Notes under the pieces: model-generated
What the model was told of the DNA's origin: nothing
What the model saw: only the letters and a program-made list of their open reading frames with translations
Databases searched by the model: none
Translations under genes and position numbers: made by a program
NCBI GenBank assembly: GCA_964511405.1
Contig: CAZEFK010000296.1
Location: 1 to 6,730 of the forward strand
Source: CAZEFK01 sp964511405
GTDB lineage: Bacteria; Pseudomonadota; Alphaproteobacteria; Elsterales; Elsteraceae
Direction of reading: 5' to 3'
DNA: 6,730 nucleotides
Shown here: positions 1-5,779 of the stretch, piece by piece
Position numbering within the stretch: the stretch's first letter is position 1
How the letters are laid out: each line of letters starts with the position of its first letter

Positions 1-17
1 GCGCTTGCGCGCGCACG

Positions 18-37
18 ATCCCCGCCTTCGCGGGGAT
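18..37. repeat. REP-like intergenic palindrome
   Basis: The sequence ATCCCCGC (18-25), loop CTTC, GCGGGGAT (30-37) is a perfect 8-bp inverted repeat with a 4-base loop, followed by GACGA. Near-identical 'CCCCGCCTTCGCGGGG' hairpins are scattered between genes in many high-GC proteobacteria (general knowledge). Here it probably lies downstream of a gene outside the window. It may stabilise a 3' end or act as a terminator, but there is no T-tract, so the role is not shown. Confidence 0.6.
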
Positions 38-115
38 GACGAGCAGGATGGCCAAGGCGGCGACTTTCAAAAAAAGACCTTCGGAAGTTATAGCAATCTT
101 GCGGAGGCAATGACT

Positions 116-131
116 TTTTTAGGCCTAAAAA
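116..131. promoter_or_regulatory. Perfect 16-bp palindrome, candidate protein-binding site
   Basis: TTTTTAGG/CCTAAAAA is an exact 16-bp palindrome with no central spacer, about 158 bp upstream of the first PEP-CTERM gene. Its AT-rich arms stand out against the GC-rich surroundings. As DNA it fits a symmetric dimer-binding operator. As RNA it would have no loop of its own and would have to open at the GGCC centre, so a terminator is less natural. I recognise no particular regulator motif. The rest of 38-288 holds no gene that I can support and no convincing sigma-70 or sigma-54 promoter. Confidence 0.35.
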
Positions 132-288
132 TAGCCTTACCGGCTCTTTGCTCGAATTGCGTAGGCCATCAGCGATTCGAAATGTGGATTGATTTGGGCC
201 GTTCTCTGGTTAACGTAGGCAGGCAGTGTCGAACGCAGAACTCTGGAGCGTTCACAAGTTCGTTTCATTCTAGACGAAGGGTGGAATA

Positions 289-930
289 ATGCGTGCAAAT
301 TTTATTGTCGCTGCGGCCGCTCTGGCCCTCGCGGCAGTCCCGGTGTCGGCCGGGCATGCGGCAACCGTCACCTGGAACCTGTTCGGGGATGGGCATGACG
401 GCGATCTCGGTCAGACCACGACCTACACCGTCTCCGGCCATAGCATCACCGCGGGCGGGTTCCTGCGCGGCGGCGCGCCGACCGACCTGTTCGGCAAGGA
501 TGCCGGGGGCGACGAGGACGGGCTGGGCACGCTGACCACCGTCGATCACGAGATCATGAGCGACCGGTATGTCCGTTTCGACCTGTCGGGCGCATTGGCC
601 GATGCGACCTGGACGATTACCGGCGGGTCGGTCACGGGCGGCGACACGCTGCTGGCCTATACCAGCAGCAGCACGACGATCGACTTCGCGACGGCGACGC
701 CGATCGTCAGCACCAAGACCGAGGCGCCGCAATCCTTCGTGCCCGACCGCTTCCTCTTCGTGACGGCCGGCGGCGGCACCGGGGCCGATGTCCTGGTGCG
801 GTCGCTGACCGCCGACAACAGCGCCGCCGGCGCCGGCTCCCCCGGCGGCACGCCGGTTCCGGAGCCTGCCTCGATGGTTCTGCTCGGCGCCGGTCTGCTG
901 GGCCTTGGTGCATCACGACGCCGGCGCTGA
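289..930 (+). CDS. PEP-CTERM sorting domain protein, copy 1
   Basis: This is a secreted 213-aa protein of unknown function carrying an exosortase sorting tag. Residues 1 to about 21-25 are a signal peptide: MRAN, a run of Ala/Leu/Val, then VSAGHAA as the cleavage region. The mature part is Gly/Thr/Ser/Asp-rich, has no cysteine and looks beta-rich. It includes GKDAGGDEDGLG (69-80), a motif type I associate with other PEP-CTERM proteins, and SDRYVRFDLS (91-100). The C-terminus has the classic tripartite signal: VPEP (190-193), a hydrophobic segment (194-209) and RRRR (210-213). In this family an exosortase (XrtA/EpsH type) cleaves at the motif; its gene is not in the window. The ATG has GAAGGG 7 bases upstream. 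The gene is followed 37 bp later by a close paralogue, probably in one operon. The cargo function cannot be told from sequence. Confidence 0.92.
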   Translation: MRANFIVAAAALALAAVPVSAGHAATVTWNLFGDGHDGDLGQTTTYTVSGHSITAGGFLRGGAPTDLFGKDAGGDEDGLGTLTTVDHEIMSDRYVRFDLSGALADATWTITGGSVTGGDTLLAYTSSSTTIDFATATPIVSTKTEAPQSFVPDRFLFVTAGGGTGADVLVRSLTADNSAAGAGSPGGTPVPEPASMVLLGAGLLGLGASRRRR

Positions 931-967
931 TCGAGCGATCGGCCGGCTAGAATGAAGGGTCAGAACT

Positions 968-1609
968 ATGCGCGCAAACTTGCTCGTCGCGGCGGCGGCT
1001 CTTGCCCTCGCGGCCGTCCCGGTCTCGGCCGGGCAGGCGGCGACCATCACCTGGAACCTGTTCGGGGATGGGCATGACGGCAGTATCGGTCAGACCACTA
1101 CCTACACCGTCTCCGGCTTTACCATCACCGCCAGCGGTTTCATGCGCGACGGCACGCCGGCCGACCTGTTCGGCAAGGACGCCGGGGGTGACCAGCAGGG
1201 CCTGGGCTCGCTGATCGGCAACGCCCATGAGCTCATGAGCGACCGCTATGTCCGCTTCGATCTGTCGGCGGCGCCGTCCCCAGCAAGCTGGACGATCACC
1301 GGCGGCTCGGTCACCAACGGCGACGTCCTGCTGGCCTATACCAGCAGCAGCCCGACGATCAACCTGGCAACCGCAACGCCGGTGGTCAGCACCACCACCG
1401 AGACCCCGCAATCCTTCGTCCCCGACCACTTTCTCTATGTGACGGCCGGCGGGCCGATCGGGGCCGACGTCCTGGTGCGGTCGCTGACCGCCGACAACAG
1501 CAGCAGCGGCGCCGGCTCGCCCGGCGGCACGCCGGTTCCGGAGCCCGCGACACTGGCCGTGCTCGGCGCCGGTTTGCTGGGCCTGGGGGTGGTGCGCCGC
1601 CGTCGCTGA
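968..1609 (+). CDS. PEP-CTERM sorting domain protein, copy 2
   Basis: This is a tandem paralogue of the preceding gene, also 213 aa. The two proteins align without gaps, with about 46 differences (roughly 78% identity, hand count). It has the same plan: a signal peptide ending near VSAGQAA (19-25), a cysteine-free Gly/Ser/Thr-rich body with GKDAGGDQQGLG (69-80), VPEP (190-193), a hydrophobic stretch and a terminal RRRR. Differences cluster around residues 82-89 and 101-107, whereas MSDRYVRFDLS, WTITGGSVT and GADVLVRSLTADNS are unchanged. The start ATG has GAAGGG 8 bases upstream. The CTAGA...GAAGGGT leader also matches the one before copy 1, so the duplicated unit (period 679 bp) includes the ribosome-binding region. 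An exosortase encoded elsewhere should process it; the molecular function is unknown. Confidence 0.92.
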   Translation: MRANLLVAAAALALAAVPVSAGQAATITWNLFGDGHDGSIGQTTTYTVSGFTITASGFMRDGTPADLFGKDAGGDQQGLGSLIGNAHELMSDRYVRFDLSAAPSPASWTITGGSVTNGDVLLAYTSSSPTINLATATPVVSTTTETPQSFVPDHFLYVTAGGPIGADVLVRSLTADNSSSGAGSPGGTPVPEPATLAVLGAGLLGLGVVRRRR

Positions 1610-1619
1610 CCAGGCGCGG

Positions 1620-1633
1620 CCCGCCGGGGCGGG
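1620..1633. terminator. Possible bidirectional terminator hairpin
   Basis: In the 26-bp gap between the convergent PEP-CTERM copy 2 and decarboxylase genes, CCCGC (1620-1624), loop CGGG and GCGGG (1629-1633) can form a short GC-only stem. The site is where a shared terminator would be expected, but there is no T-tract on either strand and the stem is only 5 bp, so this is weak. Confidence 0.25.
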
Positions 1634-1635
1634 GG

Positions 1636-3018
1636 TCAGCCGGCCAGAAAGCGGCGGCGCCCCTCGCGGCGGGGTGCCAGCAGCGCCCGGATCGCGTCGG
1701 AGGCCGCGATCGCGCCCGAGGCCGCGAACGCCTCATGGTTGTCCTCGATGTCCTCGAGGCGGTAGCGGTAGTTGACCATCAGGCCGAAGCTCTCGGCCAG
1801 CCCCTTGGGCGAGCGGTCGGCCAGCCAGTTCAGGCGGTCGATGCTGGCGCCGTTGCCCAGATGGAAGCGCGCGACCGGATCGACCGGCCGGTCGTTGCGG
1901 CTGGCCTTGGCCAAGTACCAGGCGCCCAGCCGCAGCAGCGGCTCGCGCAGGTCCTGGGCGGCGTCGGGGTCTTCCCCCCAAGGAGCTTCGGCCAGCTGCG
2001 TCCGCAGATCGGCGCCGCCCTTGGCGATGCGCGTGAGATCGTCGTCGGGCAGCCGGTCCAGCCAGCGCCGGAACCCCGGCATCGGCGACAGGGTGGCAAA
2101 GGTCTGGATGCGCGGGAATTCGCGCAGCAGCGCGTCGACCACCTGCTTGATCAGGAAGTTGCCGAAGCCGATGCCGCGCAGCCCGGCCTGGGCATTGGAA
2201 ATCGAATAGAAGATCGCCGTGTCGGCGGCGCGCGGGTCGAGCGCGACCCGGCCGCGGTCGAGCAGCCCTTGGACCGAGCCCGCGATGCCGTCGACCAGCG
2301 CCACCTGGACGAAGATCACCGGCTCGCCCGGCATGCGCGGATGGAAGAAGGCATAGACCCGGCGGTCGCGCTCGAGCCGGTGGTGCAGGTCCTCCCAGCC
2401 GCGGATCGCATGCACCGCCTCATAGGCGATCAACTTCTCCAGAAGCGACGCCGGACTGTCCCAGCTGAGCCGCACCAGGTCCAGGAACCCGACATCGAAC
2501 CAGGCCGCGAGCAGGTCGCGCAGGTCGGCCTCCAAGGGCAGCAGCGCGGGGTCGGCGTCGGCCGCAGCCAGCAGGTCGGCCCGCAGATCGACCAGGAATT
2601 TGACGCCCTGCGGCAGTGACGTGAACTGGGTCAGCAGGCGCCGGCGCGGCGCCGTCAGGGCCTTGCGCAGGGCCGCCTCGGCGCCGGCGTCGTCGGGATC
2701 GGCGGCGAACTGGCGCGCGGTCTCGGCCAGCGCCGGGCGGTCGATCCCGAACGATCCGAGCACCGCCAGATAGCGGCGGCGGCCTTGCTGGGAGAGTCCC
2801 AGATATAGGCGGCCGAGATCGGCGGCCCGCGTCCGCGCCGAGACTTCGCCGCCGCGCGCGACCAGGCAGTCCTCGAAGCGCCGGCGCAGGTCGTCCGCCG
2901 CGTCGGCGCCCAGATCAGGATCGACGTCGCCGCCCGGCGGTCCGGCCAGGTCGCGCCACATCCGGCGCAGATTGATGAGGGTGCGGTCGAACAGCGAAGG
3001 CTCGGCCCCATTGGCCAT
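1636..3018 (-). CDS. Malonyl-CoA decarboxylase
   Basis: This 460-aa cytoplasmic enzyme converts malonyl-CoA to acetyl-CoA and CO2 and is homologous to human MLYCD and rhizobial MatA. The N-terminal part (about 1-185) is the helical domain; the rest is the GNAT-like catalytic domain. Signature segments are YEAVHAI (199-205), GEPVIFVQVAL (231-241), AIFYSIS (268-274) followed by GLRGIGFGNFLIK (279-291), TLSPMPGF (309-316), RFHLGNG (384-390) with RLNWLAD (395-401), and FGLMVNYRY (411-419). His386 and a serine of the FYSIS motif correspond to the catalytic His/Ser pair known in the family. The length matches bacterial members and no peroxisomal SKL tail is present. I chose the ATG at 3018 because GAGGTG lies 6 bases upstream; an in-frame TTG at 3054 would add 12 residues but lacks that support. 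No malonyl-CoA synthetase or malonate carrier is adjacent, so the substrate source is open (exogenous malonate or control of malonyl-CoA level). Confidence 0.96.
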   Translation of the reverse strand: MANGAEPSLFDRTLINLRRMWRDLAGPPGGDVDPDLGADAADDLRRRFEDCLVARGGEVSARTRAADLGRLYLGLSQQGRRRYLAVLGSFGIDRPALAETARQFAADPDDAGAEAALRKALTAPRRRLLTQFTSLPQGVKFLVDLRADLLAAADADPALLPLEADLRDLLAAWFDVGFLDLVRLSWDSPASLLEKLIAYEAVHAIRGWEDLHHRLERDRRVYAFFHPRMPGEPVIFVQVALVDGIAGSVQGLLDRGRVALDPRAADTAIFYSISNAQAGLRGIGFGNFLIKQVVDALLREFPRIQTFATLSPMPGFRRWLDRLPDDDLTRIAKGGADLRTQLAEAPWGEDPDAAQDLREPLLRLGAWYLAKASRNDRPVDPVARFHLGNGASIDRLNWLADRSPKGLAESFGLMVNYRYRLEDIEDNHEAFAASGAIAASDAIRALLAPRREGRRRFLAG

Positions 3019-3054
3019 GGCGGTCACCTCGGCACGCGTCCAGCAAGGGCGCAA

Positions 3055-3083
3055 ACGCTATGCGGCGCGGCGCGGGCTGTAAA
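3055..3083 (-). promoter_or_regulatory. Weak candidate promoter for the decarboxylase gene
   Basis: On the minus strand TTTACA (complement of 3078-3083) and TAGCGT (complement of 3055-3060) are separated by 17 bp. This gives 5/6 and 3/6 matches to the sigma-70 consensus. Transcription would begin near 3048, leaving about a 30-base leader before the ATG at 3018 and excluding the upstream TTG at 3054 as a start. The -10 match is poor, so this is only a candidate. Confidence 0.25.
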
Positions 3084-3140
3084 GGCCGGGACGGAACCGC
3101 GGATGGCCGGTCCCGTTCGTTTGACGTCAGGAGGGCCGCC

Positions 3141-3437
3141 ATGATCACGCTCGTCCAGGTCGATGCCCCGACCGAATCGTTCATCGCAGCCCTGGGCCGG
3201 CTGGGCCAGACAGTCCACGCCATGCCCACGGCCTGGTTCCTGAGCGCGGCGCTGGCGCCCGGCCAGGTGCTGACGGCGCTGCAGCCGACCCTGGGCCCCG
3301 GCGCCCGCCTGCTGGTGGTCAAGACCGGCAACGCCGCCGCCGCGGCCGGCATGGAGCCCGCCGTCGCGGCCTGGCTGAACGACGCCTTCGCCACCACCTA
3401 TACCGAGCAGGTCGACCCCGTCTCGCCGTCCGTGTAA
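3141..3437 (+). CDS. Small SinR/Cas2-like family protein (putative)
   Basis: This 98-aa protein is divergent from the decarboxylase gene. The ATG at 3141 has a strong AGGAGGG (3129-3135) just upstream; the reading frame stays open further upstream, but without comparable support. The predicted order is beta (ITLVQVD, 2-8), helix (TESFIAALGRLG, 11-22), beta hairpin through HAMPTAWFLSAAL (26-38), helix (GQVLTALQPTLG, 41-52), beta (ARLLVVKTG, 55-63), an Ala-rich loop and a helix with AAWLNDAF (76-83). From memory this resembles the small SinR-family/Cas2-like ferredoxin-fold proteins, which read roughly as strand-D, helix, 'H..ST.WL', helix, 'D.LLVV', 'WL'. Asp8 sits where Cas2 proteins have their end-of-strand Asp. 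There is no signal peptide, so it is likely cytoplasmic. No CRISPR array or cas gene is nearby, so a CRISPR adaptation role is not implied. Its function is unknown and the family assignment is inference. Confidence 0.78.
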   Translation: MITLVQVDAPTESFIAALGRLGQTVHAMPTAWFLSAALAPGQVLTALQPTLGPGARLLVVKTGNAAAAAGMEPAVAAWLNDAFATTYTEQVDPVSPSV

Positions 3438-3445
3438 GCGCGTCA

Positions 3446-3462
3446 GGCGCGGTAACCGCGCC
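3446..3462 (+). terminator. GC-rich hairpin after the small SinR-like gene
   Basis: GGCGCGG (3446-3452), TAA, CCGCGCC (3456-3462) is a perfect 7-bp inverted repeat beginning 8 bases after the stop codon. Its position suits a transcription end or 3'-stabilising structure. No T-run follows, so if it terminates it is not a canonical intrinsic terminator. Its 3' arm is shared with the first unit of the direct repeat at 3457, so the two hairpins cannot form together. Confidence 0.4.
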
Positions 3463-3491
3463 GGGGGCGCGCCAGCGCGCCGGGGGCGCGC
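3457..3491. repeat. Exact 16-bp direct repeat, each copy self-complementary
   Basis: CGCGCCGGGGGCGCGC occurs at 3457-3472 and again at 3476-3491, separated by CAG (period 19 bp). Each unit folds on itself around a GGG loop: CGCGCC/GGCGCG in the first and a 7-bp GCGCGCC/GGCGCGC (3475-3481 with 3485-3491) in the second. The block lies between the small SinR-like gene and the ABC operon. It could be a tandem REP-like element, a paired protein-binding site or a strong transcriptional roadblock; sequence alone does not decide. Confidence 0.6.
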
Positions 3492-3512
3492 GGCGCTATG
3501 CACAAGGTGCCA

Positions 3513-3541
3513 TTGACGGCCTTCCTCCCACGATCTCTGAT
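3513..3541 (+). promoter_or_regulatory. Candidate sigma-70 promoter for the ABC operon
   Basis: TTGACG (3513-3518) matches the -35 consensus at 5 of 6 positions. After a 17-bp spacer, TCTGAT (3536-3541) matches the -10 at 4 of 6. Transcription would start near 3548, giving a leader of about 28 bases before the binding-protein ATG. The position and spacing are good; the -10 is modest. A GATAAT at 3553-3558 is a better -10 hexamer but has no -35 and would start transcription inside the ribosome-binding site. Confidence 0.45.
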
Positions 3542-3542
3542 G

Positions 3543-3566
3543 CCGCGGTAACGATAATCCCCGCGG
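3543..3566. promoter_or_regulatory. CCGCGG pair flanking the leader, possible operator or hairpin
   Basis: CCGCGG occurs at 3543-3548 and 3561-3566, separated by the AT-richer 12-mer TAACGATAATCC. The second copy overlaps the start of GGGAGGA (3565-3571), the ribosome-binding site of the binding-protein gene. Two readings exclude each other. If transcription starts upstream, the arms pair in RNA and hide part of the ribosome-binding site. If the promoter at 3513-3541 is right, the pair straddles the start point and would be a DNA operator. No regulator gene is in the window. Confidence 0.35.
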
Positions 3567-3575
3567 GAGGAACCC

Positions 3576-4859
3576 ATGAGACCAGGCGCGATCGCTGGCC
3601 CGGTGCTGGCTGGCTTGTGCGCTGGCTGGCTGCTGGCCGGCCCGGCCCTTGCCGACACCACGGTCAAGGTGGTGGAGGTGATCACCAGCCCGCCCCGCAC
3701 CGAGCTTCTGAAGAAGCAGTTCCAGGCCTTCGAGGCCGCCAACCCCGGCGTCCATGTCGAGCTGATCTCGCTGCCCTGGGGCCAGGCGTTCGAGAAGTTC
3801 CTGAACATGGTGCAGGCCGGCGACACGCCCGATGTCGTCGAGATGCCGGAGCGCTGGCTGGGTCTTTACGGCACCAACGGCCAGCTCGCGGACCTGACCC
3901 CCTATCTCAAGGACTGGAGCGAATCCAAGACGCTGGGTTCCCGCGCCAAGGAGTTCGGCGCCGCGGTGCACGGCGTCCCCTACATGGTGCCCTATGGCTA
4001 TTATGTCCGCGCGCTGTTCTGGAACAAGAAGCTGTTCGCCCAGGCCGGCCTGACCGCGCCGCCCGCCACCATGGACGAGTTCGTGGCCGACAGCGCCAAG
4101 ATCTCGGCGATCCCGGGCAAGTACGGCTACTGCATGCGCGGCGGCGCCGGCGGCTTCACCGGCACCCAGATCTTCATGAACACCATGGACGACAAGGGCT
4201 ACTTCAACCCGGACGGCACCTCGACCTTCGGCGAGCCGGGGTCGATCGCCGGGCTGCAGCTGCTGGCCAACCTGTACCAGAAGGGCTACGCGCCCAAGGA
4301 CAGCGTCAACTGGGCGTTCAACGAGGTGGTCGCCGGCTTCTACTCGGGCACCTGCGCCATGCTCGACCAGGATCCCGACGCGCTCATCGGCATCGCCGAC
4401 AAGATGAAGGCCGAGGATTTTGCGGTGGCGCCGATCCCGCTGGGGCCCTCGGGGCATGCCCATCCGGCGCTCGGCTATGCCGGCTGGTCGATGTTCGCCA
4501 CCTCCAAGGTGAAGGACGCGGCCTGGAAGGTCATGGCGCACCTGCTGTCGGCCAAGAGCAACCTGGAATGGGCCAAGTTCGTCGGCGTGCTGCCGATCCA
4601 TGACGGCGCCGACCAGGACCCGTTCTTCGCCCGCGAGCAGTTCAAGGGCTGGTTCGAGGAGCTGAAGGATCCCAACCGCTACATCCTGACCACGGTGCCG
4701 AGCCACCTGGAGAACCTGGGGCCGTTCTTCGATTCGACCTCGGTCAAGGACTTCCAGCAGATGCTGCTGGGCCAGCGCACCGCGGCCGACGTGGCGGGCG
4801 GCTGGGCCAAGTACCTGACCGAGCAGCAGCAGGCATACCTGGCCAAGGCCAAGAAGTGA
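3576..4859 (+). CDS. ABC transporter sugar-binding protein (CUT1 family)
   Basis: This 427-aa extracytoplasmic solute-binding protein (family 1, carbohydrate type) captures a substrate in the periplasm and passes it to the two permeases encoded next. Residues 1-26 are a Sec signal peptide ending in ALA, so the mature protein starts at Asp27. A Cys at 15 is not in a lipobox, so it should be soluble rather than a lipoprotein. Family features are FQAFEAANPGVHVE (49-62), GDTPDVVEMPE (82-92), HGVPYMVPYGYYVRALFWNKKLF (132-154, a hinge/cleft region) and NEVVAGFYSGTCAML (249-263). Length is typical. The mature protein has exactly two cysteines (186 and 260), so a disulfide is plausible. The ATG has GGAGG 5 bases upstream. 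Its TGA overlaps the next gene's GTG. The substrate (sugar, sugar alcohol or glycerol-phosphate-like) cannot be assigned from sequence. Confidence 0.96.
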   Translation: MRPGAIAGPVLAGLCAGWLLAGPALADTTVKVVEVITSPPRTELLKKQFQAFEAANPGVHVELISLPWGQAFEKFLNMVQAGDTPDVVEMPERWLGLYGTNGQLADLTPYLKDWSESKTLGSRAKEFGAAVHGVPYMVPYGYYVRALFWNKKLFAQAGLTAPPATMDEFVADSAKISAIPGKYGYCMRGGAGGFTGTQIFMNTMDDKGYFNPDGTSTFGEPGSIAGLQLLANLYQKGYAPKDSVNWAFNEVVAGFYSGTCAMLDQDPDALIGIADKMKAEDFAVAPIPLGPSGHAHPALGYAGWSMFATSKVKDAAWKVMAHLLSAKSNLEWAKFVGVLPIHDGADQDPFFAREQFKGWFEELKDPNRYILTTVPSHLENLGPFFDSTSVKDFQQMLLGQRTAADVAGGWAKYLTEQQQAYLAKAKK

Positions 4860-5779
4860 GCCTGGCCGGCGTCCTGCCGGCCGCGGCCAGTGCCGGACGG
4901 CGACCCCGCCGGCCGGCGCTGGAGCCGTGGCTGTATCTGAGCCCGGCGCTGCTGCTGATCGCGACCATGCTGCTGGTGCCTGTCGCCTTCGGCCTGGCCT
5001 ATTCGCTGCGCCGGTTCGGGGCGTTCCGCTCGGAGTATGTCGGGCTCGACCAGTATCGCGCGATGCTGGCCGACTCCGACCTCGGCTGGGCGCTGCTGCA
5101 CACCCTGTGGTGGACCGCCGGCAGCCTGGTGCTGCAGTTCCTGCTCGGGCTGGGCCTGGCGCTGGCGCTCAACCGCGACTTCGCCGGCCGGCGGCTGGTC
5201 CAGGCCCTGGTGTTCTTGCCCTGGGCGGTGCCCAGCTTCCTGTCCGGCCTGACCTGGGCGTGGCTGTTCAACCCGGTGATCGGCCCCCTGCCGCACTGGC
5301 TGGCCGCGCTCGGGATCCTGCCCCAGCCCACCAACATCCTGGCCGACCCGGCCACCGCCATGTGGGGGCCGATCATCGCCAATGTCTGGTTCGGCGTGCC
5401 GTTCTTCGCGATCACGCTGCTGGCCGCGCTCAAGGCGATCCCGCCCGAGCTCCACGAAGCCGCGGCGATCGACGGCGCCGACGCCGTCCAGCGCTTCCGC
5501 CGGGTGACCCTGCCGCTGCTGGCGCCGACCATCGCGATCACGGTCATGCTGCGCACGATCTGGATCAGCACCTTCGCCGACCTGATCTTCGTCATGACCG
5601 AGGGCGGGCCGGCCGGCGCCACCACCACCGTCGCCGTCTATGTCTATCTCAAGGCCTTCAAGTCGCTGGACAAGGGCTATGCCTCGGCGGTCGCGGTGCT
5701 GCTGCTGGCGCTGCTGGTGCTCTATGCCGCGGTGGTGATCCGCATGCGCCGTACCCTGCTGGCGGGGGCCGACCAGTGA
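4856..5779 (+). CDS. Sugar ABC transporter permease, MalF type
   Basis: This 307-aa inner-membrane permease is the first of two channel subunits of the importer. About six hydrophobic segments are visible, near residues 25-47, 82-105, 114-137, 167-190, 222-245 and 275-297. The cytoplasmic EAA loop, which docks to the ATPase, is clear: EAAAIDGADAVQRF (201-214) followed by LPLL (219-222). The LALALNRDFAGRR (101-113) and VFLPWAVPSF (119-128) segments are typical of MalF/UgpA-like CUT1 permeases. It starts on GTG, whose last two bases are also the first two of the binding-protein TGA (4-bp GTGA overlap), so translation is probably coupled; AAGG lies 7 bases upstream. Downstream it overlaps the second permease in the same way. 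It lacks the large periplasmic insertion of enterobacterial MalF. Confidence 0.95.
   Translation: MSLAGVLPAAASAGRRPRRPALEPWLYLSPALLLIATMLLVPVAFGLAYSLRRFGAFRSEYVGLDQYRAMLADSDLGWALLHTLWWTAGSLVLQFLLGLGLALALNRDFAGRRLVQALVFLPWAVPSFLSGLTWAWLFNPVIGPLPHWLAALGILPQPTNILADPATAMWGPIIANVWFGVPFFAITLLAALKAIPPELHEAAAIDGADAVQRFRRVTLPLLAPTIAITVMLRTIWISTFADLIFVMTEGGPAGATTTVAVYVYLKAFKSLDKGYASAVAVLLLALLVLYAAVVIRMRRTLLAGADQ

Noticed and set aside
185..199. A TGG-N10-GC sigma-54-like site upstream of the first PEP-CTERM gene
   Set aside because: Only the GG and GC dinucleotides fit; the CAC and TTGC parts of the consensus are missing. Such a loose match is expected by chance.
5..289. A 94-aa open frame at the left end
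   Set aside because: Its first part is a translation of the REP-like repeat (DPRLRGDD), a common false peptide, and the rest has no domain-like pattern.
1735..2619. A 294-aa plus-strand open frame opposite the decarboxylase gene
   Set aside because: It is the antisense shadow of strongly conserved malonyl-CoA decarboxylase motifs and has no ribosome-binding site or recognisable domain.
3019..3054. A 12-residue N-terminal extension of the decarboxylase from TTG at 3054
   Set aside because: The ATG at 3018 has GAGGTG 6 bases upstream, and the extension has no matching signal or family counterpart.
3087..3115. CGGGAC ... GTCCCG inverted repeat between the divergent genes
   Set aside because: It is a 6-bp stem with a 17-base loop, well within chance for sequence this GC-rich, with no supporting signal.
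3060..3140. A 27-residue N-terminal extension of the small SinR-like protein
   Set aside because: The strong AGGAGGG precedes the ATG at 3141, and the extension is Arg/Gly-rich and intergenic in character.
3446..3491. The direct repeat as a mini CRISPR array next to the Cas2-like protein
   Set aside because: Two 16-bp self-complementary units with a 3-bp gap leave no spacers, and no cas1 or effector gene is present.
3576..3653. Lipoprotein reading of the binding-protein signal peptide
   Set aside because: Cys15 is preceded by Leu instead of the Gly/Ala needed for a lipobox, while ALA at 24-26 gives a good Sec cleavage site.
3024..4706. A 560-aa open frame on the minus strand opposite the binding-protein gene
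   Set aside because: It lies antisense to a clear solute-binding protein with a signal peptide. Its sequence is a low-complexity Gly/Arg/His/Leu mix typical of antisense frames in GC-rich genes.
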